This document shows positions 31,992-41,257 of a stretch of 64,000 bases of DNA, in pieces; positions within the stretch are counted from its first letter, which is position 1, and each line of letters begins with the position of its first letter. Origin of the DNA: an uncultured Actinomycetes bacterium (lineage in GTDB: Bacteria > Actinomycetota > Acidimicrobiia > Acidimicrobiales > RAAP-2); assembly GCA_903825305.1 (NCBI GenBank), contig CAIKAC010000011.1, forward strand, positions 1 through 64,000, written 5' to 3'. The translations under genes and the position numbers were made by a program. The notes under the pieces are model-generated. The model saw only the letters and a list, made by a program, of their open reading frames with translations. It ran no database searches and was not told the DNA's origin.

Positions 31992-33041
31992 ATGAAAATT
32001 GCAACAACCATGAGTTACTCGGGCGGGTTCGCTCAATCGGCTGCGGCAGTAGTGGACATGGAAAAGGCCGGCCTTGACTTGGTCTGGGTAGCGGAAGCTT
32101 ACGGATTCGATGGCCCCTCGCTCATGGGTTACCTTGCCGCGTTGACCGAGCGAATTGAAATCGCTTCAGGCATTATGCCGATCTACACCCGGACTCCCAC
32201 GTTGTTGGCCATGACGGCTGCTGGCCTCGACGCGCTGAGCGATGGACGCTTTTCGCTGGGGCTTGGGGCATCGGGCCCACAAGTCATTGAAGGGTTTCAT
32301 GGTGTTCCCTACAATGCCCCCATTGGTCGCACTCGAGAGATCATCGATATTTGCCGCGAGGTGTGGCGTCGTGAAGGTCCCCTGACCCACGAAGGGCCCT
32401 ATTACCAAATTCCCTTGGACCCCACTAAGGGAACTGGCTTAGGCAAGGCACTGAAGATTATTGCCCACCCCGTCAGGCCACGCATTCCGATCTGGTTGGC
32501 TGCCTTGGGGGATAAAAACGTCGAGCTCACGGCAGAAATTGCAGAAGGCTGGCTGCCCTTGCTCTTCATCCCTGAACTTGCTGATCGGGTGTGGGGCGAG
32601 AGTCTTGCTAAGGGCAAAGCCAAGCGCGCCCCGGAACTTGGTGAGTTGCAAATCTCTGCTGGTGGCCTGCTTGCTATTGGCGACGGCGAAGACGTCATCA
32701 AGGTTCGGGAACTCGCCCGAAGCTCTATTGCCCTCTATGTCGGCGGCATGGGGGCACCGGGAAAGAACTTCTACAACGACGTAGCCGTCAAATACGGATT
32801 TGAACAAGAAGCTATGCAAATTCAAGATTTGTATCTCTCGGGCCGCAAAGCAGAAGCCGAAGCAGCGGTTCCTGACGAGTTTCTAGAACTCAGCACCCTG
32901 TGTGGTCCAGCAGGTTACGTTGCCGAGCGCATTGCCGCCTTCAAGCAAGCCGGGGTAACGCAGCTCAATGTGACACCCATTCCTGTTGGTGATCAAACTG
33001 CTCCGCAACTGATCGAGACGGTGAAGGGACTCGCGGGTTAA
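31992..33041 (+). CDS. LLM-class flavin/F420-dependent oxidoreductase
   Basis: 349-residue luciferase-like monooxygenase fold. Family motifs: MSYSGGFAQSA near the N-terminus, LDLVWVAEAYGFD (about 29-41), FSLGLGASGPQV (about 88-99) and PIWLAALGDKNVELTAEIAEGWLP (about 163-186). In actinobacteria this group is mostly F420-dependent, acting on diverse substrates; the exact reaction is not readable. A strong AAGGAGAGG site precedes the ATG. A DMT transporter gene follows 14 nt downstream and is probably cotranscribed. Confidence 0.92.
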   Translation: MKIATTMSYSGGFAQSAAAVVDMEKAGLDLVWVAEAYGFDGPSLMGYLAALTERIEIASGIMPIYTRTPTLLAMTAAGLDALSDGRFSLGLGASGPQVIEGFHGVPYNAPIGRTREIIDICREVWRREGPLTHEGPYYQIPLDPTKGTGLGKALKIIAHPVRPRIPIWLAALGDKNVELTAEIAEGWLPLLFIPELADRVWGESLAKGKAKRAPELGELQISAGGLLAIGDGEDVIKVRELARSSIALYVGGMGAPGKNFYNDVAVKYGFEQEAMQIQDLYLSGRKAEAEAAVPDEFLELSTLCGPAGYVAERIAAFKQAGVTQLNVTPIPVGDQTAPQLIETVKGLAG

Positions 33042-33055
33042 CCCTCGTTTCTTTG

Positions 33056-33904
33056 ATGACCTATTTCCTCGCGATCTGCTCAGCCTTTTGTGCCGCAGCC
33101 GGGGCCGCAGTTCAAGACCGTGAAATCTCTGGTCTCGATGAAGGCCAAGCCAAAGGCTTCCGCCTGTTTCTCAGTTCATTACGTAAACCCTGGTGGTGGG
33201 TTGGCTTAGTTGTCATGGTCGGCTCGCCGGTCTTTCAATTCCTGGCTTTGCGGGTTGGGAACTTGACGCAAGTGCAACCGATGTTGACCACTGAATTGCT
33301 CTTCTTGCTGGTACTTGTCGTCATCACCCATCATCAGCAACCAGGGCTCCGAGAGTTCGGTGGCGCTGGACTTGTGGTGGGCGGCCTCATCGTCTTTTTG
33401 TTCAGTGCCAAGCCCGGTGGCGGAGATGTGCCCTTGACCTGGCATTGGGGGCTGGTGCTCACGATCGTACTTGGCGCCATGGTGGCGGTGTCAGTACTTG
33501 TGGGGTACCGACTCACCCCCGGAGGCGCCAAAGCCGCTGTGTTGGGCACGGCGGCTGCCATCTGCTTTGCTTACCAAGCAGCGATGACGGAAGCCATTGC
33601 GAATAACCACGACATATTGGCAATCTTTCGATCTCCCGCCCTCTATCTTCTGGCCCTCGGTGGCTCGGTCGGGTTTGTCCTGTTCCAGCAAGCTATGCGG
33701 GCGGGTCACGTGGCCGCTTCCCGAGCGGCCATGGTCACGGTCGATCCTCTCTTGAGCGTGATCGTGGGCATCGTGGTCTTCGGCGACCACATGGCCCACT
33801 CCGCTAGTGCGGTGATCGTCGAACTTATGGGCTTAGTCGTGTTGCTTGCGGGTGCTCGTACCCTCGCGTCATCGAGTCTCATTGCTGAGATCAGCGTCGA
33901 GTGA
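33056..33904 (+). CDS. DMT/EamA-type transporter
   Basis: 282 residues with about ten membrane helices in two repeats, the typical EamA drug/metabolite transporter layout. The second half contains QQAMRAGHVAASRAAMVTVDPLLSVIVGI, with the Pro-containing helix typical of the group. The substrate is unknown. The ATG at 33056 follows a TTG one codon earlier, and no clear ribosome site is seen, so coupling to the upstream gene is likely. The 3' end overlaps the convergent ABC exporter gene by 36 nt. Confidence 0.8.
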   Translation: MTYFLAICSAFCAAAGAAVQDREISGLDEGQAKGFRLFLSSLRKPWWWVGLVVMVGSPVFQFLALRVGNLTQVQPMLTTELLFLLVLVVITHHQQPGLREFGGAGLVVGGLIVFLFSAKPGGGDVPLTWHWGLVLTIVLGAMVAVSVLVGYRLTPGGAKAAVLGTAAAICFAYQAAMTEAIANNHDILAIFRSPALYLLALGGSVGFVLFQQAMRAGHVAASRAAMVTVDPLLSVIVGIVVFGDHMAHSASAVIVELMGLVVLLAGARTLASSSLIAEISVE

Positions 33905-35833
33905 ACTTGCGGGACTTTCGCCCGTTTGCTGCCAGGTGTTGAAAAGATCTGCATAACGACCTTCTTCGGCCATGAGCGCTTCGTGGCTGCCCTCTTCGGT
34001 GATGCGACCACCTTGGACCACCATGATGCGATCGGCACGCTGGGCGGTGGAGAGTCGGTGCGCAATCAGAATTGCGGTGCGCTGCTCGAGAATGGCATCA
34101 AGGGCCCTTTCCACCGCACCTTCGCTCTGAAGGTCAAGTGAAGAGGTCGCCTCGTCGAGCACGAGGACGCGGGGATTGGCCAGGAACGCTCGGCCAAGAG
34201 CTAACAGTTGGCGCTCACCAGTAGAGAGTGATTGGCCGCGCTCGTGCACCGCTGTGTCGACGCCATCAGGAAGCCGATCAATCATTTCGCGCAGCCCAAC
34301 ACGGTCAATGGCGAGGTTGAGTTCATCTTCGCTGATGTCATCACGCGGAAAGGTCAAGTTGTCACGAATAGTGCCGGCGAAGAGGAACGGTTCTTGGGGG
34401 ACGACGCCAAGTTGGCGCCTCAGTGAGAGTTGCTCTACCTTGCGAAGGTCGTGGCCATCAATGGAGATCGTTCCGTAGGTTGGATCATAAAAGCGCGTAA
34501 TGAGCTTGGCGATGGTTGATTTGCCGCCACCCGTGGGGCCAACCAGGGCGATGGTCTCTCCCGGTGCGATGGAGAAGCTGACATCGTGGAGTACCAAGCG
34601 ATCAGGACGGTATCCAAAGTCGACATGGTCAAAGCGAATTTCCCCGTTGATCGGTGCAAGCGCTGGAGCATCAGGGATGTCAACCACTTCCGGCTGCGTC
34701 TCGAGCAAGGTCCTGAGTTTGACGATGGATGATTGGGACTGCTGGAGCGCGTTGTATTGCTGAACAAGCAACTGAATGGGCTGGAAGAAGCGATTGACGT
34801 AGAGGAAGTAGGCAACGAGTGCACCAACACTGAGATGGTGATGCAGCACCATGGAGCCACCAATGGCCAACAGGAGCGCTTGAACTAAAAAGCCAATGAG
34901 TTGTGATCCCGGGCCGTAGATGGCGTTGACTTGGCCGGTGTAGACGTTTGCGTCACGATATTCACCCACCACATTGCGGTGCTCAATGGCGTTGTGAATT
35001 TGCCGGTTATGCGCTGAAACCACGCGAATACCCTGCAGCGATTCGGAGAGGTGTGTGAGTACCCCGGCGATGCCGTTACGCACTCGCTCGTAGCCTCGTT
35101 CTGACGCGCGGTGGAACCACCATGAGGCTGCGAACAAGGGTGGCACCACCATGGCCACGGTGATTGCCGCCAAGAGCGGATTCATGAAGAACAAAATGAT
35201 GGTGATGACCACCATGGTGAGACCCTGGAGAGCGAATTGGTTCAATCCATCTTGCAAGAGTTGCTGGAGGTTCTCAATGTCGCTGGTCATGCGCGTCATG
35301 ATCACCCCGGCTTTTTCTTCCGTGAAGAAACTCAGACTCAATCGTTGGAGGTGGCGAAAGACTCGAATGCGCAGTTCGTGCATTACCGCTGATGCCAAGC
35401 GACCTGAAGCGCGAACTTGTGATCGCTGGCCAAGCGCACTGATGATCGTGACGACGAGGTACGCAGCCGCTGCCACGATGATGACGCGCACGGAGTGATG
35501 GCCCGGCAGCATGCCGTGGTTGATGGCGTACTCAATGAGGGCGGGGCCCACCTGACTCGTGGTGGCCACAATGATGACCAAGATGGTGCACCACGCAAGC
35601 AGCCTTGGGTGCTGGGTGAGCAGTTTCCAGAGCGTGAGGCGTTGGCGCTCCGCGGCATCAGGCTCCATAGTGAAGGCCATGTCATAGGGGGCTGAGGGTG
35701 GCTCCTCTTTCAAAATGGCGTCGACGCCCTCTTGCAGCTCACTGGGAATTCCGCCAAAGGGCATGCCTGCGGGCCTGGTTCCACCAAAGCCGCCGCCACC
35801 GCCCCAGAAGCCGCCGCCGCCACCCCAACCCAT
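33869..35833 (-). CDS. ABC exporter half-transporter B (canonical Walker B, altered signature)
   Basis: 654 residues. A Gly/Trp/Phe-rich low-complexity N-terminus (MGWGGGGGFWGGGGGFGG) precedes a six-helix ABC exporter domain and a nucleotide-binding domain with Walker A GPTGGGKST and Walker B VLVLDEATS with catalytic Glu, but the signature reads LSTGE instead of LSGGQ. This is the complementary half of the protein encoded upstream; together they would form one active ATP site. The ATG overlaps the upstream stop (TAATG), supporting obligate coexpression. The substrate is unknown; multidrug or lipid export is typical for the type. Confidence 0.92.
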   Translation of the reverse strand: MGWGGGGGFWGGGGGFGGTRPAGMPFGGIPSELQEGVDAILKEEPPSAPYDMAFTMEPDAAERQRLTLWKLLTQHPRLLAWCTILVIIVATTSQVGPALIEYAINHGMLPGHHSVRVIIVAAAAYLVVTIISALGQRSQVRASGRLASAVMHELRIRVFRHLQRLSLSFFTEEKAGVIMTRMTSDIENLQQLLQDGLNQFALQGLTMVVITIILFFMNPLLAAITVAMVVPPLFAASWWFHRASERGYERVRNGIAGVLTHLSESLQGIRVVSAHNRQIHNAIEHRNVVGEYRDANVYTGQVNAIYGPGSQLIGFLVQALLLAIGGSMVLHHHLSVGALVAYFLYVNRFFQPIQLLVQQYNALQQSQSSIVKLRTLLETQPEVVDIPDAPALAPINGEIRFDHVDFGYRPDRLVLHDVSFSIAPGETIALVGPTGGGKSTIAKLITRFYDPTYGTISIDGHDLRKVEQLSLRRQLGVVPQEPFLFAGTIRDNLTFPRDDISEDELNLAIDRVGLREMIDRLPDGVDTAVHERGQSLSTGERQLLALGRAFLANPRVLVLDEATSSLDLQSEGAVERALDAILEQRTAILIAHRLSTAQRADRIMVVQGGRITEEGSHEALMAEEGRYADLFNTWQQTGESPASSLDADLSNETR

Positions 35834-37668
35834 TAGATGGACTCCTCGACAGGCGACTCAATTGCAGCCAACACCGAGCGGTACTCGTCGTTACTAGCCA
35901 TGAGCGATTCGTGGGTACCAATGGCCACTACCGTCCCGTCGCGAAGCAATGCCACACGGTCGGCCAATGCGATGGTCGAGAGGCGATGAGCAATGATCAG
36001 GGTTGTCCGCTTGTCGAGCAGTTCATGGAGCGCTTCGTGGATGGATTGCTCCACTTGGACATCGATGGCGCTCGTCGCATCGTCGAGAATCAAAATGGGT
36101 GGATTGACGAGCAGGGTTCGCGCAATAGCAATGCGTTGGCGTTGCCCTCCCGACAAGGTGTAGCCACGTTCTCCCACCACCGTGTCATAACCCTGGGGCA
36201 GTTTGTCGATGAATTCTGCGGCGTTAGCGGCCGTGGCTGCGGCAATGACAGCTTCGCGCGATGCATCGGGTTGGCCATAAGCAATGTTTTCGGCAATGGT
36301 GGCGGAAAACAAGAAGGGCTCGTCAAGGACGATGCCTACTTGGTTGCGCACTGAAGCCACGGTGACGTCGCGCAAATGATGGCCATCGATGGATACCGAA
36401 CCCTCGGTGGGGTCATAGAAGCGCATCAGTAATTTTGCTGCCGTTGACTTGCCCGACCCCGTTCTGCCCACCAAGGCCAAGGTCTCGCCTTCTGCGATAT
36501 TGATCGTGAAATCGTGCAGTACATCGGGACCATCCCCATAGGCAAAGCGGACGCCTGAAAAGGCAGCCGTTCCCTCGGTGACAACAAGGTCCACCGCACC
36601 AGGTCGGTCAGTAATGTCTGCCTCGACGTCGAGAATTTCGAAGATGCGATCAGCTGATGCAGCTGCGCGCTGTCCCATCATGACAAGCATGCCAAGCATC
36701 ATGAATGGGGCTTGCAAGATCACGAGGTAGGCGTTGAAAGCCAAAATGGCACCGATGCCGAGGTGGCCATTGATCACCATGATGCCGCCGAAGATCAAGA
36801 CGAGGACCAAACTAATTTGGGGAAGGTTTTGGATTGCTGGGGTGTATCGCGCTCGAATATCGGCGTCCTTGGTGTAACTCCACGCAACTTTTTCCGATGC
36901 ATCAGCGAGGGTATTGACTTGGCGGCCCTCGCGAGCAAAGGACTTGATTACTCGAACTCCGTTGATGGATTCGTCGACGGTGGTTGCGACATCGGCGAGT
37001 CGTGCTTGGATGACCCAAGAGATAGGGAACATCACCTTGCGCATCCGAACCCCGATCCAAAACAGAACGGGCATCGTCGCCATGGCGATGAGTGCCAGCG
37101 GCACTGAGATAGAAAGCATGAATCCAAATGCCACTACGGCGACGGCACACTGCACCAAAATCATGGGCGCAAAGGTCGTGTAGAGCTGAATGGATCGAAT
37201 GTCGGAGTTAGCTCGCGAAATCAGTTGACCAGTTTGCGCGCGGTCATAGAAGGAAAACGATAGGAGCGACATGTGCTCGAAGAGCAAGTTGCGGACGTCA
37301 TATTCAAAGTCATAGGCCGTGCGGAATAGCAGCCATCGCGACAAGTAGCCCACGATGCCTGCGGCCACGGCAATCCAGATGATCTCGGTGACGTAATGCG
37401 ACAGCGGCACCGACGGGGTGACGATGGAACGGTCGATAGCTTGGTTGAGCAAGTTGGGGATCAGGACTTGGAGTACAAGAGAAATGCCTGAAAACACCAA
37501 GGCTGCAATGAAGGGCACTCGTCGGGTCGCCACAATGGGGATAAATCGTTTCCACCAAGACTTGGAGGTATCGGGGTCCACCGTGGCCTTGGGCCGACGA
37601 TAGGTCGTTGTCGCACTGACGGGAAAGAGGGGCGACGGTGAGCGGTCTTGCTCGGTAGTGGCTCTCAT
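35833..37668 (-). CDS. ABC exporter half-transporter A (canonical signature, Asp in Walker B)
   Basis: 611 residues when started at the ATG at 37668; earlier in-frame codons overlap the divergent upp promoter. Six-helix membrane domain, then a nucleotide-binding domain with Walker A GRTGSGKST, a canonical LSGGQRQR signature and Walker B ILILDDATS, with Asp where the catalytic Glu is expected. The degenerate site marks it as the non-hydrolysing partner in a heterodimeric exporter of the TM287/288 or BmrCD kind. It is the first gene of a two-gene operon divergent from upp. Confidence 0.92.
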   Translation of the reverse strand: MRATTEQDRSPSPLFPVSATTTYRRPKATVDPDTSKSWWKRFIPIVATRRVPFIAALVFSGISLVLQVLIPNLLNQAIDRSIVTPSVPLSHYVTEIIWIAVAAGIVGYLSRWLLFRTAYDFEYDVRNLLFEHMSLLSFSFYDRAQTGQLISRANSDIRSIQLYTTFAPMILVQCAVAVVAFGFMLSISVPLALIAMATMPVLFWIGVRMRKVMFPISWVIQARLADVATTVDESINGVRVIKSFAREGRQVNTLADASEKVAWSYTKDADIRARYTPAIQNLPQISLVLVLIFGGIMVINGHLGIGAILAFNAYLVILQAPFMMLGMLVMMGQRAAASADRIFEILDVEADITDRPGAVDLVVTEGTAAFSGVRFAYGDGPDVLHDFTINIAEGETLALVGRTGSGKSTAAKLLMRFYDPTEGSVSIDGHHLRDVTVASVRNQVGIVLDEPFLFSATIAENIAYGQPDASREAVIAAATAANAAEFIDKLPQGYDTVVGERGYTLSGGQRQRIAIARTLLVNPPILILDDATSAIDVQVEQSIHEALHELLDKRTTLIIAHRLSTIALADRVALLRDGTVVAIGTHESLMASNDEYRSVLAAIESPVEESI

Positions 37669-37752
37669 CGCGCCACCACTCTCAGTATGGGTGACATGTT
37701 TGAGCAGGACATCTATCCATTCTAGAGATGGTCCCCAACATCGCGTCGGGGT

Positions 37753-37758
37753 TAGCCT
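37753..37758 (+). promoter_or_regulatory. -10 box TAGCCT for leaderless upp
   Basis: TAGCCT, 7 nt, then the GTG at 37766; no ribosome site. Confidence 0.5.
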
Positions 37759-37765
37759 TGGGGTC

Positions 37766-38407
37766 GTGCCTACGAATACCGTCTCCATATCCCCGAGTCC
37801 GCTTGTTGCTCACTACGTGGCCGAACTTCGCGATGAGCGCACCGACCAGCACCGCTTCGTCGCCTTGGCGACGCAACTGGCGAGCATGCTTGGTTATGAA
37901 GCATTCGCCGATCTTGCCACGGTGTCGGCTCCTGTTACCACGCCTGTAGCGAGAGACGATCAGGCGAAGAAGATCGCCGACGAAGTGGTGCTTGTGCCTA
38001 TCTTGCGAGCTGGTCTGAGCTTGGTGCCCGCCCTTCAGAATCTCTTACCCTCAACGCGGCTGTGCTGTGTGGGGCTTCGGCGCAACGAGGTAACGCTGCA
38101 ACCTGACATTTATCTCGACGGCCTACCCGAGGATTTGAGCGGTTGTGTGGTCGCCATTCTCGACCCCATGCTGGCAACGGGTGGATCACTCAATGCCACG
38201 ATTGCCATGGCCAAGGAACGAGGGGCGCACGACATTCGGGCTCTCTGTCTCATCGCGGCAGTGCCGGGTGTGGAGGCGGTGGCCAAGGAGCATCCTGACG
38301 TCCGCATTTTCGTGGCAGCACTCGACGAGGTGCTCAATGAACACGGGTACATCGTCCCTGGTCTCGGAGACGCTGGGGACCGACTCTTTGGACAACCGGT
38401 TCGCTAG
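37766..38407 (+). CDS. upp: Uracil phosphoribosyltransferase
   Basis: 213 residues. It converts uracil and PRPP to UMP. The PRPP-binding motif is VAILDPMLATGGS (about 122-134), with the family segment LVPILRAGLSLVPAL (about 75-89) and the C-terminal GYIVPGLGDAGDRLFG uracil-binding segment. The GTG start at 37766 follows TAGCCT by 7 nt (leaderless). The convergent downstream gene encodes a cytosine-deaminase-like enzyme that would supply uracil; stops overlap by 4 nt (CTAG). Confidence 0.95.
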   Translation: MPTNTVSISPSPLVAHYVAELRDERTDQHRFVALATQLASMLGYEAFADLATVSAPVTTPVARDDQAKKIADEVVLVPILRAGLSLVPALQNLLPSTRLCCVGLRRNEVTLQPDIYLDGLPEDLSGCVVAILDPMLATGGSLNATIAMAKERGAHDIRALCLIAAVPGVEAVAKEHPDVRIFVAALDEVLNEHGYIVPGLGDAGDRLFGQPVR

Positions 38408-38874
38408 AGGCCGATATCCTCATTCCACAATTCAGGGTGTTCGTGAGTGAAGGCACTCAGTAATTCGATGCACTCCGGGTCTTCGAGCACGATGATCTCG
38501 ACGCCGAGTTCTGCGAGCCAATCGTGACCACCATGGAAGGTCGTCGCTTCGCCAATGACCACACAGCCAATGTTGAATTGTCGAACCAGGCCTGAGCAAT
38601 ACCAACAGGGCGACAAGGTGGTCACCATGACCGTATCGGGGTAGTCACGGCGGCGACCCGCTTTGCGAAATGCGTCGGTTTCAGCGTGAATCGAGGCATC
38701 TTGCTCTTGGACGCGGCGATTATGACCTGCCCCGAGCAAGGTGCCATCTCGGTGATACAAGGCAGCCCCAATCGGGATGCCACCCTCAGCCAAGCCCATG
38801 CGAGCCTCTTCGAGTGCAGTGCGTAGCATGGTGCGGGCGAGATCGAGGTCGAGTGCCTTGTGATGGCTTGGCAT
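38404..38874 (-). CDS. Cytosine/nucleoside deaminase (zinc CDA superfamily)
   Basis: 156 residues of the small zinc-dependent deaminase family resembling yeast cytosine deaminase. It has the zinc/catalytic HAE motif (SIHAETD, about 61-67) and PCWYC (about 89-93), and DWLAELGVEIIVLEDPECIEL near the C-terminus as in the yeast-type enzymes. It probably deaminates cytosine to uracil for the adjacent upp product; guanine or tRNA adenosine specificity is less likely given length and context. The ATG is preceded by GAAGGG. Stop overlaps upp stop. Confidence 0.87.
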   Translation of the reverse strand: MPSHHKALDLDLARTMLRTALEEARMGLAEGGIPIGAALYHRDGTLLGAGHNRRVQEQDASIHAETDAFRKAGRRRDYPDTVMVTTLSPCWYCSGLVRQFNIGCVVIGEATTFHGGHDWLAELGVEIIVLEDPECIELLSAFTHEHPELWNEDIGL

Positions 38875-38910
38875 CGTTGCCGTCCCTTCAAGTGGTTGAG
38901 GAGTAACTCA

Positions 38911-39513
38911 GTGCACAATACCTATCTCACCAAGGTCGGGTCACAAACCTTGGATCTCCCGGTAGTGGACCTATCGGATTCTCTGACCATTGCGCTGTTG
39001 ATCACGGTGGATCACGGCGTCTCATTTGCTGCCACGGCAGGCGAAGAGCTTGCCGCGCAACTCAAAGATCTCGACATCGACATCATCGTGTCGGTGGCCA
39101 CCATGGGAATCCCCTTGGCCATTGAGACCACTAGGGCGCTCAATCTCGATGACTACGTCATTTTGCACAAGACCCAAAAGATTCACCTCGCTGATGGCGA
39201 GTGGGAAGCAGTTCGATCTATCACCACGGACGCCAATCAGCGACTGCTCTTTGACCGTGCGCGCATTGGAGCGGTGAAAGGCAAACGAGTGGCCATCGTC
39301 GACGACGTGATCTCAACGGGTGGATCCATCGTCGCCGCCCTCAAGTTGGTGCGAAAAGTAGGCGGAGAGCCCGTGGCCTTGGGATGCCTCGTAACAGAAG
39401 GTTCTGCTTGGCAGGCATCGTTGGGCGAAGACGCTGGTCTCGTTCGCTCGCTCGGGAGCATCCCGCTCTTTCACCGAGAAGCCGACGGCAGCTTGGTTGA
39501 AGACTGGGGCTAA
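38911..39513 (+). CDS. Purine-type phosphoribosyltransferase
   Basis: 200 residues. The PRPP motif is VAIVDDVISTGGS (about 130-142), the form seen in adenine and xanthine phosphoribosyltransferases, with a family-like N-terminus and the basic segment HKTQKIHL. It salvages a purine base to its nucleotide; adenine versus xanthine/hypoxanthine cannot be decided. The GTG at 38911 has GAGGAG 7 nt upstream. It sits in the nucleobase salvage cluster and is followed by a strong bidirectional terminator facing the permease gene. Confidence 0.87.
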   Translation: MHNTYLTKVGSQTLDLPVVDLSDSLTIALLITVDHGVSFAATAGEELAAQLKDLDIDIIVSVATMGIPLAIETTRALNLDDYVILHKTQKIHLADGEWEAVRSITTDANQRLLFDRARIGAVKGKRVAIVDDVISTGGSIVAALKLVRKVGGEPVALGCLVTEGSAWQASLGEDAGLVRSLGSIPLFHREADGSLVEDWG

Positions 39514-39546
39514 CGGGAGTCCCGGAGCTCAGAAACGCAGGCATGA

Positions 39547-39580
39547 AAAAAGGGCGGGGTCCAAAGACCCCGCCCTTTTT
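39547..39580. terminator. Bidirectional Rho-independent terminator
   Basis: AAAAAGGGCGGGGTC and GACCCCGCCCTTTTT form a 15-bp perfect stem around CAAA, with a T-run on each strand. It lies between the convergent phosphoribosyltransferase (+) and permease (-) genes and can stop transcription from both. Confidence 0.95.
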
Positions 39581-39592
39581 CACATGGTTGAA

Positions 39593-41095
39593 CTACTTGG
39601 TGCCAAGGAGTTCGTTTTGTTTGGAGACCTGACGGCGAACCGTTGCCGTTCCCAAGATGAGATAGGCCAATCCACCAACCACGATGCCCATGAACACACT
39701 GAAGTCAGCACCCGACAAGCCAGCACCCGTCCAGTAGTTACCAGTAGCAACGGTGATGGGGTTCACCCAGCTCGGTACCCGGAAGGTGGTGTTGAGTGCA
39801 GACAATGCAGCGATCATGCCGAGAACCAGCGACACGATGGCGGCCCAGTTCCAACCGCCAGCGCCCCAGTAGATGCTCGACTTGTCAGTCTTTTGAAGCT
39901 CAGCTGGCGCGTAGCGATACTTGCGTAGCACCCAGTCAACGAGATAGATCGCAACCCAAGGCGCGATCCAAATGATCACGAGGTCAACAAAGTCCTTCAT
40001 GTAGATGCTGAACTTTGAGTTCAACACGGCATAGAAGGTGATGACCAAGCAAATCGCACTGTCGAGCAACACTGCCTGGTAGCGCTTGAGCTTGAGACCC
40101 AGGGCTTGAAGCGTGACGCCCGAGGAGTACAGGTCAAGAGAGTTGATACCAAAGAGCTGCACAATCACGAAGAGCATGAAGATGACCACAAACCAACTGG
40201 GGATGTAGTGCTGGCCTTCGAAGGACTGGAAGGGGTTGGAACCATTCCACGTGGCGGCTGAACCGATGAAGGTGAACACTAAGGCGCCCAAGGTCATCAT
40301 GATCATCTCAGGAACAGCAGTTCCAAGGAAGAGCCAGCCGACAATCTTGCCCTTGGGGGCATCAACATCGAGGTAGCGACTGAAGTCGTTGCCACACTCA
40401 GCCCAGCCAAGGCCCGACAGGGTGATGGTGAATGCCAAGCCAGCGGTCCACAGTTGCCAGTCAACCCACGAAGCAGCCTTTACGCCGGGGTGGGCGTGTG
40501 AGGCGGTGTAGATGAAGAGCACCACGTAGATAATGGCGAAGGGAATGATGAGCGTCTTTAAGACCTTGACCATGGTTGCGTGACCGAGGAAGGGCAAGAT
40601 GATCTGAATCGCTACGGCCACAAAGACCAGCACCACTTTGAGTCCGGTGCTGGCGTGAACTCCAGCTTTATCAAAGAGCACCAGGGAGGCGCCGACGATG
40701 AGGATCAGGCCCTCAACTTCGAAGCCCAACTGGGTCAGCCAGTTGAAAAAGGCGGGAACTCGTGATCCATTGGGACCAAAGGCTGCTCGGTTAGAACCGA
40801 ACGCCGTGGTGCCCGTCTGAGGACCCTGCAGCGAAGCAAGTCCTACGAGGAACCACGACAAGTTGCCAATGACGATAAGGCTGAGTGCCTGCCAGAAACT
40901 GAAGCCAAATCCCATCAGGATGGCGCCGTAGACGAGGTACTCAATATTTAGGCTGGCGCCACCCCACATCGAGGCGATGTCACGGGGCTTGGCCCAGCGC
41001 TCGGACTCGGGAATGAAGTCAACACCGTGCTGCTCGACGTGAAACGCCTTGTCAGCTTCGGGAAGCCCAGAATTGGGCTCAAGGGTCGCGGTCAA
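39593..41095 (-). CDS. NCS1-family nucleobase permease (cytosine/purine type)
   Basis: 500 residues with about 12 membrane helices. The NCS1 signature regions are present: MWGGASLNIEYLVYG near the first helix, GLGWAECGNDFSRYL in the middle, and NPFQSFEGQHYIPSWF; the overall plan matches CodB/purine-cytosine permeases. It probably imports cytosine or related bases by ion symport, consistent with the neighbouring deaminase and phosphoribosyltransferases. The start is a TTG at 41095 with AGGAGG 4 nt upstream. The upstream 160-nt region contains a small palindrome (TCGGCTCAGCCGA, 41124-41136). Confidence 0.9.
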   Translation of the reverse strand: MTATLEPNSGLPEADKAFHVEQHGVDFIPESERWAKPRDIASMWGGASLNIEYLVYGAILMGFGFSFWQALSLIVIGNLSWFLVGLASLQGPQTGTTAFGSNRAAFGPNGSRVPAFFNWLTQLGFEVEGLILIVGASLVLFDKAGVHASTGLKVVLVFVAVAIQIILPFLGHATMVKVLKTLIIPFAIIYVVLFIYTASHAHPGVKAASWVDWQLWTAGLAFTITLSGLGWAECGNDFSRYLDVDAPKGKIVGWLFLGTAVPEMIMMTLGALVFTFIGSAATWNGSNPFQSFEGQHYIPSWFVVIFMLFVIVQLFGINSLDLYSSGVTLQALGLKLKRYQAVLLDSAICLVITFYAVLNSKFSIYMKDFVDLVIIWIAPWVAIYLVDWVLRKYRYAPAELQKTDKSSIYWGAGGWNWAAIVSLVLGMIAALSALNTTFRVPSWVNPITVATGNYWTGAGLSGADFSVFMGIVVGGLAYLILGTATVRRQVSKQNELLGTK

Positions 41096-41257
41096 TGCTC
41101 CTCCTAGATTTCCGCATGGTTGGTCGGCTCAGCCGAATGACGCTCACCACGCTGTGAACTCGGTTCTGAGACCGCTGAGTATTCACCCGCCTCCACGGCT
41201 GAATATCCGTACTTTTTATCGCATTTTGAGAGAAGAGGCTTGGATGACGCGTCGGCG

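Noticed and set aside
41096-41257. Riboswitch ahead of the NCS1 permease gene
   Set aside because: Only a short palindrome (TCGGCTCAGCCGA, 41124-41136) and a weak second hairpin are visible; no purine or other known riboswitch core motif was recognised.
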